This document shows positions 48,058 to 57,126 of a stretch of 64,000 bases of DNA, in pieces. The first letter of the stretch is position 1; every line of letters starts with the position of its first letter. Origin of the DNA: Anaerolineae bacterium (lineage in GTDB: Bacteria > Chloroflexota > Anaerolineae > Fen-1058); the NCBI GenBank assembly GCA_003154115.1, contig PMCF01000433.1:54787-118786 (forward strand), given 5' to 3'. A model generated the notes under the pieces. That model worked only from the letters and a program-made list of their open reading frames with translations, ran no database searches and was not told the origin of the DNA. The position numbers were made by a program, and so were the translations under genes.

Positions 48058-48314
48058 AATAGATCCTCGTCCGCCAGAGCGCTGGCTGTCAGATCAGCCA
48101 GCGCTTCGTATTCACTCAGGCAAATCACACAGACATCCAAATGAGAGGCCAAATCGGCATAGATCTGGTCAACGGGGTCCCCCGCTAATTCCGCGCTGAC
48201 AAAGGCTGGCAATTCTATTTGATAGGATACGCAAGTCTTCCTGACAGATGTCACTGCCACAGGAACAGACAGCTGTGTAATGAGTCGTTGAACATTAACG
48301 GAAAGACTTAGCAT
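48054..48314 (-). CDS. Small HC2-type zinc-finger (putative anti-sigma) protein
   Basis: HLDVCVICLSEYEALADL (HxxxCxxC); overlaps the upstream sigma gene. Confidence 0.65.
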   Translation of the reverse strand: MLSLSVNVQRLITQLSVPVAVTSVRKTCVSYQIELPAFVSAELAGDPVDQIYADLASHLDVCVICLSEYEALADLTASALADEDLL

Positions 48315-49165
48315 AGATCTTCTCCGGGTGGTAGGCCCAGGATATCCAGCAACTTCCTATGCGCCTCTGGTGGCAAATGGTGCAAAGTTTGCACGATCCG
48401 CGCTTTGATCATGCGGATCTCGTGAGGTTTTTTGCCTAACAACCGCGCGATCTCTTGTGGACTCAACCCGTTGAGAAAATGCTCCTCCGCCACGCGCAAC
48501 TGCAAGTCAGTCGCCAGGTGGGTTCGGAAGAAATCGCGCAGCTGCTGGCGCACTTGTTCGTTAGCTACATGATCTTCCACACTGCGCTCACTCGTCTCAT
48601 GATCTGAAATATGCTCTTCCCAATCACTCTCGGCCGGGCCAGATTGGCCTGCGCTGATCTCTTCTAATGATAGCTCGAGGCCGTCACCACGCATGACCGC
48701 CGTTCTCCGGCGATGCTCGTCAATCATTTTAGCACGCATGGTTTGCAACGCATATGCCCACAAAGCCCGTGGCGCCTTAAGCGGCGACTGCTCCAGGCGA
48801 GCCTGCAAATCACTTATTGCCAGCTGGACGAGTGAATCCTGCTCGTCGCGATCGGCGGTGAACCGATGGGCCTGTTGTCGAAGCCAGCGGTACAGCTCGG
48901 TCCATGCTTGTTCACACCGATCAGATCCAGGCTGACGGCAATTTTCATGCAAAAAAACAGCGTAACGTTGCCACACCTGAGTTTGTATAGCTTTAACCGC
49001 AGTCGACTCTGATGGCAGTGGCGCAGACAAGTCCTGCCAGATCTGGCTCGCTAATTCAAGTGGATCGGCCAGCTGCCAGCCCTGCGCTGTCAGATATTGC
49101 CGAACACACTGGCAGCAACGAGCGTAATCAAAAGCGAGCGTATCGAGTAAGTCGGACTTCAGCAT
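48308..49165 (-). CDS. Sigma-70-family RNA polymerase sigma factor (ECF-like)
   Basis: Region-2-like ALWAYALQTMRAKMIDEHRRRTA; region-4-like RVAEEHFLNGLSPQEIARLLGKKPHEIRMIKARIVQTLHHL. Confidence 0.8.
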   Translation of the reverse strand: MLKSDLLDTLAFDYARCCQCVRQYLTAQGWQLADPLELASQIWQDLSAPLPSESTAVKAIQTQVWQRYAVFLHENCRQPGSDRCEQAWTELYRWLRQQAHRFTADRDEQDSLVQLAISDLQARLEQSPLKAPRALWAYALQTMRAKMIDEHRRRTAVMRGDGLELSLEEISAGQSGPAESDWEEHISDHETSERSVEDHVANEQVRQQLRDFFRTHLATDLQLRVAEEHFLNGLSPQEIARLLGKKPHEIRMIKARIVQTLHHLPPEAHRKLLDILGLPPGEDLC

Positions 49166-49280
49166 GGGTCAAAAAGAAAGGCAATCGACGATATGACGAT
49201 ATGATTAAGCGTCTCTTTGCGTCTTTTGAAGGTGAACGCGGTGGCCACCAAGTTACACCTTCATCACACCAGGAGACAAC

Positions 49281-49469
49281 ATGTTTCGCAAAAACTTACG
49301 CCGTTGGTTGTTGGCCGGCCTGTTAGCCGCCACGCTGGGCCTGCCGTTTCTGCAGGTTGCCGCCGAGCATTCTACCACTGTAGCCGAAGATGTCACCTCA
49401 CCCCTGTCTGGTGACTGGCACAATCAAGTGGCGGATCAAATTCCAGGTGGCTCGGGTGGTGGCGGGTAA
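49281..49469 (+). CDS. Small predicted secreted peptide (62 aa)
   Basis: SD aggag before ATG; MFRKNLRRWLLAGLLAATLGLPFLQVAA|EHSTTVAEDVTSPLSGDWHNQVADQIPGGSGGGG, signal-peptide-like. Confidence 0.55.
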   Translation: MFRKNLRRWLLAGLLAATLGLPFLQVAAEHSTTVAEDVTSPLSGDWHNQVADQIPGGSGGGG

Positions 49470-49536
49470 TTAACCTCCGGTCACCTTCTAAGAAGATCAC
49501 GACATCCGCTCGGAAAACACAATGATCACTTGCTGA

Positions 49537-52500
49537 CTACGCCGCTCCCTCACATCCAAAGCTCCCCCAGTGCGCCATGCCCGCCTTCTTCCGGTGCGCG
49601 GCGCGCTGGGCCAGGGCCAATGCTGTGGCCGGGTCTTCACCAGCGACGACGTGCCGATAAAAATCCTGCATCAACTCGGCGGCATCTTCATCCAGTACCG
49701 GCCACAGACTGCCGACAACATGCTGCGCGCCGGCCGCGAGGCACGTTGTCGGCAGTCCGATTAGCTCATCACCTTCATAGATCAGCGCCTGGGTGCCGCT
49801 GCACGCGGACAGCGTGATCAACTCTGGCAATGGCGCCAGCTGCTCCAGCTGATCGAGCCACAGGTCTTGATCGTGCAGGGCGATGCCGCTCAGCCGCCCG
49901 GTGCTGGCATCATGGGAAGCGTGGCTGGCGATGTGTAGAAAGCGAAACGAGGGCCATTCAGGTTCGTTGCGTAAGGCTTGCCAGTTGGCCCAGGTTGCCT
50001 TCTCATCGAGCAGCTGCCGACTACCCGGCTCCCACAACGCTAGCAGCTGCTCGATCTCTACCGTCACTTGCGGTAAGGCGGCTCGGTGCAGGCCAAAATC
50101 CGAGACGCCTATCGCCAGACCAATTGGGCGACGTGGTTCACTCGGGCACGGGCGTAGCCAGAGTTGTTGCAGACTGTGCAGCGATAGCACGCTGCCGGGG
50201 ATGCCGCATTCCATCAGCGGTTGCTGTGACGTCGGCTCGATCAATGCCGCCCACGGTACTTGATGCAGCTGGCGATGCGGTGCGATCAATATCGACGTAG
50301 CGGGCGTTATACGCGCTCCCAGCGTCGCCGGCAGCAACCAGTGACCCAGCTGCGCCAGATCGACTGTTGTAGGCCACCGACCGTTCTTCGCTGTTTTGGT
50401 GCACTGTTCTAACGCAAAATGAAATGAAGCGGTCAGGGGCCGCGTCTCAATCGTGCATTCGTTAGCTGTCACGCTGAGGCAGTACAGATGTGAGGTCGTC
50501 AAATAATAATCGAGCGCAAGCCAGCGGTCGCCCAACCGCTGAGTTGCCAGCTGGACGAAGGTGGCCAGATCGAACTCAGCGCGCAAGGCTGGCGTGTTTT
50601 GATCGGATCGGGCGGTCCGTTCCCATCTTTCGCGCTGCGCCGCATACTGTTGAGTCTTACGCCGCAGCTGTACCAGCCGCTCACGCTCTTCGGCTGAACC
50701 TAGACGCCGCGTCGCACCGAAACTCTCCCGTACCTGATCGCGCAACCAGCGCAGTTCGGCCTCCAATTGTTGCAGTTCGGCGTTGTCGGTCAACGTTGGC
50801 GAAACACTCCGTTGCGCGATCTGCGCTTTGTGGGCTTCGATAAAATACGCCGCCTCGTATGGATTATGGTAGCGCGCGGCCACGGCGACGGCCTGTTCCA
50901 GCAGTGGGGCAGGCCGTTGCAGAAAAGTTCCGGTCAAAGTCGGCTGCGAAAAATTCTGGCGCAGCTGCGCCAGGGCCGTCGTCATACGACGATAAGCGCC
51001 TAGCGCCACTGTATCGTTCTGATCCGCTTCGGCCAGCTGCGCTAATCCGGCCCAGGCCAGCCAATCGGTTTCAGGCATCCCGTCCCGGTTGAGAGCGAGC
51101 GCTTGTTCCCAGACCGTGCGTGCGTGGGAATAGTCCGCTATTTGAAAATAACCACGTCCCAAAGCGGCCAGACAAATGGCTTGCTCCAGTTGCATCTCCG
51201 CACAACCGGCCACTGCCTTTTTCAAATACTCCACCGCTTCGGTGGAACGATCTAGCGCGCACAAGGCCTCACCGAGCAAGCGCTGTGCCAGGACAATTTG
51301 CGTGGTCACGCCCTGTTGCTGTGCCAGATCCAGAGCCTGTTGCAAATACCCTAACGCTTCAACGCCCCGCTGTTCATAGAAGAGCGATCGGGCACGTAAG
51401 TTGTAAACGGTGGCGAGATAGATGGGCTGTTGCGCTTGCTCGTAATAGTGGGTGGCTTGATCGAGGTAAGCGTGGGCCGTGGGAAAGCGGCCAAGGTACT
51501 GCCATAACAGTGCCAAGAATATCGCACATTCGGCCCCCCGATCGTATCGGTGCAGCTGTTCGAACTGTGTCTGCGCGCGTTCGATGTGATGCAGCGCCTC
51601 TTGATAACGTCCCAGTTGGCTAAGCGCTTCTCCCCGGTAGAGTGCTGCGATGGCGGGCATCAGCAGCGATCCGGTGCGTTGATACAATATTTCTGCTTCG
51701 CTGAAGTTTTGCAGACTGCGGGTTTCGTGGCCCAGTCGCAAATGCAGCTTGCCGGAGTTCACCAGATAATCGGCATACAGCACATCCGGGCGTTGGACGG
51801 CAAAGATGATGTCAGCATGGTCAAAAGCGCGCGCGGCCTCACTCAATCGGCCGGTGTCGTAGTAAATCTGAGCCAAGCCGGTGTGACACTGCACGGCTAA
51901 CAGGGGCAGATCGGTCTGTTCAAAGAGGTGCAGTGCCTGCTGAAAATGATCGATCGCGATGTCGGGGTTATCCGTGGAGTACTGTTCGGCAAAGGCCAAT
52001 TGCAACAAGGCCCGGCCGCTTTCCACGGGCGCCGACAGACTGTTCAACAGCTGCAACGCGCGTTCCAGCTCCGCGCGTGCCGCGAGCATGTCACCTTGCT
52101 GCCGCAGGTTACGCCCCCGATAGATCACGCAGCGTGCGACTTGCACGGCGTCACCCAGCGCGGCGAAGTCTTGTTCGCTGCGCGCGATGTTCTCGGCGGC
52201 GGGCGCAGTTTGCGAGGCGAGGATTTGAGCGTAGGCCAACGCCAGGCGGCAGTGCGGCACAAACTCGTCAAAGTGGTATTTTATCAAGTGATCGAGCGCG
52301 TGGTTGAGTTCGGCGCTGGCCTGCGTGAAGTTGCGCACCCAGATGAGTTCGTTGAGCTGCCACTCGCAGGCGGCCAGCCAACCCGGTTCGTTCAACTCGA
52401 TAAAGGCTTCACGCGCACGCTGCAAGGCACTCGCCACGCGATCGGGCCGTACCCAACCAGTGGCCGCGCGGCCCAGTTGCCAGGCCGCGCGGGCGTGGAG

Positions 52501-52734
52501 AAATCGATCGGTGGTGTGACCGGCAGCCGCATCCAGCAGCGCCGCCAACGCCCAACCATAGCGTGGTCGCGCATAGGCCGCCCGCCGGGATTGCTCGCCG
52601 AGGTGATCGAGCAAGACTTGATCTAGCCGGGGCAGGGGCGCAGTCAGCGCGTGAAGGTCAGATTCAAGATCGGGTTGAAGATAGAGTTTTTCGACCAGTG
52701 CCAGGTAGGCCGAAATAGCCGGTGTATCAGCCAT
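49537..52734 (-). CDS. TPR-CHAT protein
   Basis: Long TPR array (e.g. ALYRGEALSQLGRYQEALHHIERAQTQFEQL), then CHAT: FRFLHIASHASHDAS (His), LITLSACSGTQ (Cys), GLPTTCLAAGAQHVVGSLWPV. Start at MADTPAIS (52734) preferred over 52788. Confidence 0.92.
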   Translation of the reverse strand: MADTPAISAYLALVEKLYLQPDLESDLHALTAPLPRLDQVLLDHLGEQSRRAAYARPRYGWALAALLDAAAGHTTDRFLHARAAWQLGRAATGWVRPDRVASALQRAREAFIELNEPGWLAACEWQLNELIWVRNFTQASAELNHALDHLIKYHFDEFVPHCRLALAYAQILASQTAPAAENIARSEQDFAALGDAVQVARCVIYRGRNLRQQGDMLAARAELERALQLLNSLSAPVESGRALLQLAFAEQYSTDNPDIAIDHFQQALHLFEQTDLPLLAVQCHTGLAQIYYDTGRLSEAARAFDHADIIFAVQRPDVLYADYLVNSGKLHLRLGHETRSLQNFSEAEILYQRTGSLLMPAIAALYRGEALSQLGRYQEALHHIERAQTQFEQLHRYDRGAECAIFLALLWQYLGRFPTAHAYLDQATHYYEQAQQPIYLATVYNLRARSLFYEQRGVEALGYLQQALDLAQQQGVTTQIVLAQRLLGEALCALDRSTEAVEYLKKAVAGCAEMQLEQAICLAALGRGYFQIADYSHARTVWEQALALNRDGMPETDWLAWAGLAQLAEADQNDTVALGAYRRMTTALAQLRQNFSQPTLTGTFLQRPAPLLEQAVAVAARYHNPYEAAYFIEAHKAQIAQRSVSPTLTDNAELQQLEAELRWLRDQVRESFGATRRLGSAEERERLVQLRRKTQQYAAQRERWERTARSDQNTPALRAEFDLATFVQLATQRLGDRWLALDYYLTTSHLYCLSVTANECTIETRPLTASFHFALEQCTKTAKNGRWPTTVDLAQLGHWLLPATLGARITPATSILIAPHRQLHQVPWAALIEPTSQQPLMECGIPGSVLSLHSLQQLWLRPCPSEPRRPIGLAIGVSDFGLHRAALPQVTVEIEQLLALWEPGSRQLLDEKATWANWQALRNEPEWPSFRFLHIASHASHDASTGRLSGIALHDQDLWLDQLEQLAPLPELITLSACSGTQALIYEGDELIGLPTTCLAAGAQHVVGSLWPVLDEDAAELMQDFYRHVVAGEDPATALALAQRAAHRKKAGMAHWGSFGCEGAA

Positions 52735-52745
52735 TGAGGTCAACG

Positions 52746-53639
52746 TCAAACGAGTTCCAGAGTGAGTTGCAAGTCGGCCATGAAGCACTGTCGGGTTTCA
52801 TCCCACACCAGGTTGAGGGGAATGGCTGCAAAGTCCACGCGTCCGCGCTGCGAGATTATCGCTAGGGCGCGATACGAGCCCCACTCGACATTGGCGCGCA
52901 GATCAGGCAGGTCAACAGATTGTTCCGGTTGGGAAGCCGGACCGACTTTGAGTTGCAGGTGCAGCGTCTCAGCGGCTTCTGTGCGCCAGACGGCCTCCAG
53001 CACAATCGACAGCGGCTGTTGATTCATTTCTACTTCGCTGCGCAAGAGCGTGAACCAGGTGTCGTCCAGGCCGGGCTCCGAGCGATAAGCGCCTGCAACC
53101 TGCGGTGTGGCCGGGAAAAAGATCGCGTGAAGTTGATCGGCCGTTTGACGCCAGGTGGCGCGCCAGTTGGCGTGCCACCTGGCAGGCGAGGGGGGCTGCG
53201 TCGCAGACGACGTCCGGGCCTGTTTCTGCAGAAACGACAGATCGGGCGCGGGTACGTTGTGAAAAGGCTGCACGGTCGATTCCAGGGCTTCGCGCAATAG
53301 CTGATAGGAGAACTGGCAGCGCGCGCAGGTTTGCAGATGGGTCTGTAAATAGGGGGGCAGCGGCGCTGGATCGAGGCCGTTGAGTTCATCGTCGACGATA
53401 CGATCGAGGATGGCCTCAACCTCCGCGCAGGCGGCCGCTAGGCCGGCTGGTGAAGGCGCATCATCCGGCAAGTCAGCCTCGCTGGCCGTTTCAATATCTT
53501 CGGCCAGCCGCCGGAAGCGCTCGGGCCAGGGCGCGATTTCCCGCAGGCGCAAGCGCAGCTCGTCAAGGGGGGCAAGGCGAGAATCGTCAGTCATGTTGCT
53601 CTTATTTAGATAATGCGATTTGCCGTTCAAGTCTTTCAC
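52746..53639 (-). CDS. HC2-type zinc-finger (putative anti-sigma) protein with C-terminal beta-rich domain
   Basis: YLQTHLQTCARCQFSYQLLREAL (HxxxCxxC); 4-nt overlap with the sigma gene. Confidence 0.7.
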   Translation of the reverse strand: MKDLNGKSHYLNKSNMTDDSRLAPLDELRLRLREIAPWPERFRRLAEDIETASEADLPDDAPSPAGLAAACAEVEAILDRIVDDELNGLDPAPLPPYLQTHLQTCARCQFSYQLLREALESTVQPFHNVPAPDLSFLQKQARTSSATQPPSPARWHANWRATWRQTADQLHAIFFPATPQVAGAYRSEPGLDDTWFTLLRSEVEMNQQPLSIVLEAVWRTEAAETLHLQLKVGPASQPEQSVDLPDLRANVEWGSYRALAIISQRGRVDFAAIPLNLVWDETRQCFMADLQLTLELV

Positions 53640-54460
53640 TTGGCGAGCACTTTCTTGAGGCGCTGCAAGGCGCGGTGCTTCAGGTTGTAAACCGCCTGCG
53701 GACTTTTGCCCAGACGCCGCGCCACTTCGTCTTCCGAACGATCGTAAAAGTATACTTCAATAATAACACGCTGCTGAGTTTCACTGGGTAGTTGAGCAAT
53801 GGCGGCCAGCAGCCAGTCCTGCACTTCCGCCTGCGCAAACGGATCGGCGGTCGGATCAGCGAGCAGCTCATGCAAAGAGAAGGAGTCCGAGTCGGCTGAG
53901 GTGGTCAGCGCTCGATCGAGCGACTGGAGCTCTGGCGCGCGTTCCAGAACATCATGCGAGCGCTGGTAATGCTGCAAGATTTTGTTTTTGAGGATTACCG
54001 TCGCCCAGGCGTCGAAGGCCACATCGTAAGGAAACACTTCGCGGAAAATCGTTTCGCAGGTTTCCTGCGCGAAGTCGAGCGCTTCGCGCATGTTGGGCGC
54101 GGTGTGATTCAGGCGCTGCAAGATGCGGCCGGCCCGCTGCGTGAGCCGCTCAAACAAACCGCCCCAGGTCGGTTCATGGCGCTCAGCCAGCGGCTGCACC
54201 CGGTTATATTCCAGCAATACCACGCGAATTACCCGATCGATATACGCCAGGCGAGTTCTGGCTGTCAGCGGATAAGCGACGATGCGGTCGAGGCGGCCCG
54301 ACTCGGCATTGCGTCCCACGATCTCGCGCACCAACCGGCTCAAGGCCGCACGAGATAAACCAAGAGAGGCTAAGTCGTCGTTGGTAACCAGTTCTTTGAC
54401 ACGGTCACGGCATTGAGTGTGGAGATCGGGTAAATGGGTGGGCATGCTGATTGAATTCAC
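53636..54460 (-). CDS. Sigma-70-family RNA polymerase sigma factor (ECF-like)
   Basis: Region 2 FDAWATVILKNKILQHYQRS; region 4 QLPSETQQRVIIEVYFYDRSEDEVARRLGKSPQAVYNLKHRALQRLKKVL. Confidence 0.85.
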   Translation of the reverse strand: MNSISMPTHLPDLHTQCRDRVKELVTNDDLASLGLSRAALSRLVREIVGRNAESGRLDRIVAYPLTARTRLAYIDRVIRVVLLEYNRVQPLAERHEPTWGGLFERLTQRAGRILQRLNHTAPNMREALDFAQETCETIFREVFPYDVAFDAWATVILKNKILQHYQRSHDVLERAPELQSLDRALTTSADSDSFSLHELLADPTADPFAQAEVQDWLLAAIAQLPSETQQRVIIEVYFYDRSEDEVARRLGKSPQAVYNLKHRALQRLKKVLAK

Positions 54461-54618
54461 GGAAGTTAGGAACCGCGACTACTTTATCATGTGCCGGGTA
54501 ATGTGGCAAACGAGGCAAACTGTCGCGTTCGGCTTGCCATCGAGCGGATGTGGAAGTTTGCCAAGAGGTAGTGCTGTAGGTTAAGCGCGTCGGAAGATTA
54601 GCGCATGATCGACATTTG

Positions 54619-54843
54619 CTAGAGCAGATCGTCGAAGTAGAGCGAGGCAGGTTTACCGTTAGCGTCCACGCTGCGCCACCGATCGGCTTCTTCACGCGGC
54701 ATGAACGTCCGCCCGATTTCCTGCGCGTAGTACAGGATGCAGGCTTGCACGGTTTTGTGTTCCCCAGGGTTAGGTACGGAGAACTCGGAATCTTCGGATC
54801 TCGTTCGAGTCTCTAAATCCAGATCGGAGCGGGCATAAGCCAA
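54619..54843 (-). pseudogene. hsdR: Type I restriction (HsdR-like) N-terminal remnant
   Basis: NPGEHKTVQACILYYAQEIGRTFMPREEADRWR resembles an HsdR N-terminus; truncated. Confidence 0.5.
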
Positions 54844-54919
54844 TCAGCGTTCAGCTTCAGGCGTGTTCATAGCTTTGGTGTACGCGTTGAAGAAGTTGGA
54901 AAAATGTTGCGAGACGTCG

Positions 54920-55228
54920 TCAACTGCTGGCCGATCTTGTCGGCCAGTGTGCGGATGATCGATCAGACGGGGTCATCAGGATTGGCTGGAGTGGAATGTA
55001 GAAGCGCACCAATTTCTTATCGCGCGCGATGAGTTTGAACGCTTTCGCGCGTCCACCGACTTCTTGTGCGATGCGATTGATTTCGTCATCGAAGACATCG
55101 CACAGGCGCTTGGCGAAGACCAACGGCAGGATGTAATCCTTGTACTTGGGCGCGTCCTTCGCACCGCGGATGGAGCAGGCCGCATCCCACAGCCATTGTT
55201 CGATCGATTTGTCGGTGTTGTTGGGCAT
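54920..55228 (-). pseudogene. hsdM: Type I methyltransferase HsdM N-terminal remnant
   Basis: MPNNTDKSIEQWLWDAACSIRGAKDAPKYKDYILPLVFAKRLCDVFDDEINRIAQEVGGR...KLVRFYIPLQP, then frameshift and truncation. Confidence 0.85.
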
Positions 55229-55407
55229 AGAGTTCCTGATGAATGATGAATCACGACAGAGGTAGAGCAATTGTAAGGTCAAAGGGCTGGGGGAGCAAGT
55301 GATAGAGAGTGTCGGCGGGTGCGGAGGCAGTGAAACTTGTAGTGTTGTAACACTGTTCGATCAATGTCCGCCTGCTGATGCTATAATCGCTGCTATTCCA
55401 CTTACTT

Positions 55408-56919
55408 GTGCGTGATACGATGAAGCATAAATTATCTGTCGTCATCGATGGCCCAACCGCCAATATGTTCGCCAGCCGTGTCATTGAGGACGCTCGAACC
55501 CTACGTCCTCCGACGGGTGATTTTCAGCAGCCTGTCCAATTCGCGGCGAAAAGGATTTTTCTTCATCTGGAACCGGCCAGTCGTACCGAGCGAGATAATC
55601 CGGTTAGGATCGTTATCGAGGGTAGTGCCTATGAACTGATAGGCCGCGAACGGCATTTACTCCAGCCGCCCCAGGAGATGATTGAGTTCGGAGTAACCGA
55701 TATTGGCGACTATCGCATTGAAGTCGATGCGATTTGGGAGCCCGAGGCGCGTGATTTCGTCGAAGCGCTGTGGCTGTCAATTAGCAAACGTTGGAACTCG
55801 ACGCCTCCTCTCGCGCAGCTTCATACTACCCTCACCGAATTTGGAATCTGGTGTAATTATCCTGCTGAAGAAATGGCTCGTGCCATTACTCAATGGCTGG
55901 GGTCGCTAGACCGTCCAAATTTGAAATGGAAGTCGCAGATGGTTTTGAGCCTTGGTGCCATCGGAATGGACTTCGCCCTGCAACTTGAAGACCTGACCAC
56001 TCGACAAACGGGTGAGTGCTATTTCAGTGTTCGCCAGTGGAGCAAGTTTGACGTAACCAATATTTACCTTCAGCCTATCTTTGCGAGCAATCATGCCGTG
56101 GCCGGACTGCAGCATTCCTTTGTACGCGAGATCGAAGAATTCGTCGTCGGTCAGCTTGATCAAGTCAGGAGGGATACTTCGACAATCGATCGCTTGCCGG
56201 TGGCACCTCAACTTGAGCAGGTCCAACAGTCTTCAGCTAACCTGCCCGCTGCGGCTGCCTCACCTGAAGCGCCAGCCTCACAGGATACGTTGGAAGCTGC
56301 CCGAATAATCAACCTGACCCATTTGGACAATCTGTGGAGAATCAGTCGCGGAAGCACAGAGATAGCTCTGTTTAATAAAGCCAATGGCTTTTGGTTTTTG
56401 TCTTACTTGCTTAAGCGCCCTGGTGAAACGTTTAGCTCGGTCGCTATATTCCAGGCCACAGTCGGAAGCAAAGAACTTGGAATGATGCGTACTAGCCTTG
56501 ATCCAGACGGTTCTATTGTTGAACATGACTGGGGTGCAGCCCACAATGTGGTTGATAAACAGACGATCCAGAGCGCCAAAAAGCGGATTCAGGCTATCGA
56601 TGCTGAGCTTGCAGCTGATAGTGGGGGTGAAAACCCCGAGGAGTTCATCGAGCACAAACAAGAACTTGAACAAGAGCGCAAGGAGATTGAGGCTTACCTG
56701 AAGCAAAGCACGGGCAAATTTGGAAAAAGTCGTAAGACTGGTAATTCGCTTGAGAACGCACGCAGTAATGTTACCCAGCAGATCAGAAAGGTAATCAAAG
56801 ATATTGCTGCCAAAGACGCAGAGTTGGGTGCGCACTTAGAATCCACCGTGTTCACAGGCACAAGCTGCACGTATCAACCTGATCCGCAGCATCCAATCCA
56901 CTGGAATGTGATGTTCTGA
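55408..56919 (+). CDS. Hypothetical protein with C-terminal coiled coil
   Basis: Long ORF; KQELEQERKEIEAYLKQSTGKF heptad-like; followed by a terminator. No family recognised. Confidence 0.7.
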   Translation: MRDTMKHKLSVVIDGPTANMFASRVIEDARTLRPPTGDFQQPVQFAAKRIFLHLEPASRTERDNPVRIVIEGSAYELIGRERHLLQPPQEMIEFGVTDIGDYRIEVDAIWEPEARDFVEALWLSISKRWNSTPPLAQLHTTLTEFGIWCNYPAEEMARAITQWLGSLDRPNLKWKSQMVLSLGAIGMDFALQLEDLTTRQTGECYFSVRQWSKFDVTNIYLQPIFASNHAVAGLQHSFVREIEEFVVGQLDQVRRDTSTIDRLPVAPQLEQVQQSSANLPAAAASPEAPASQDTLEAARIINLTHLDNLWRISRGSTEIALFNKANGFWFLSYLLKRPGETFSSVAIFQATVGSKELGMMRTSLDPDGSIVEHDWGAAHNVVDKQTIQSAKKRIQAIDAELAADSGGENPEEFIEHKQELEQERKEIEAYLKQSTGKFGKSRKTGNSLENARSNVTQQIRKVIKDIAAKDAELGAHLESTVFTGTSCTYQPDPQHPIHWNVMF

Positions 56920-56920
56920 A

Positions 56921-56962
56921 CCTGTAAACCACATTTTTACCGCCTGTAAAGCCAATTTTTAC
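56921..56962. repeat. Two imperfect 20-bp direct repeats with 22-bp period
   Basis: CCTGTAAACCACATTTTTAC (56921-56940) and CCTGTAAAGCCAATTTTTAC (56943-56962). Confidence 0.6.
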
Positions 56963-56997
56963 GCCTCATAGTGTGAGAACACTGTGAGGCGTTTTTA
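56961..56997 (+). terminator. Rho-independent terminator
   Basis: ACGCCTCATAGTG-TGAGAA-CACTGTGAGGCGT followed by TTTT. Confidence 0.85.
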
Positions 56998-57126
56998 TTC
57001 AGCAGCCGCAAAATTCCACCCTACCCCTAGCAAAACCCTTGAAAAACAGGCCGTTTTTGAGTCGCCCGTAGCAGCCTTAGGGTGTAATTTTGCGGTTACT
57101 GTTTTTATTTGCAAAAGGAGTCGATT

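Noticed and set aside
51928-52626. 232-aa plus-strand ORF
   Set aside because: Antisense to the TPR array of the TPR-CHAT gene; no recognisable domain.
49537-54460. Type III-E CRISPR locus
   Set aside because: No CRISPR repeats, gRAMP or Cas genes seen; only the TPR-CHAT/sigma logic is shared.
54619-55228. Functional type I restriction-modification system
   Set aside because: Only N-terminal fragments with frameshifts; no hsdS.
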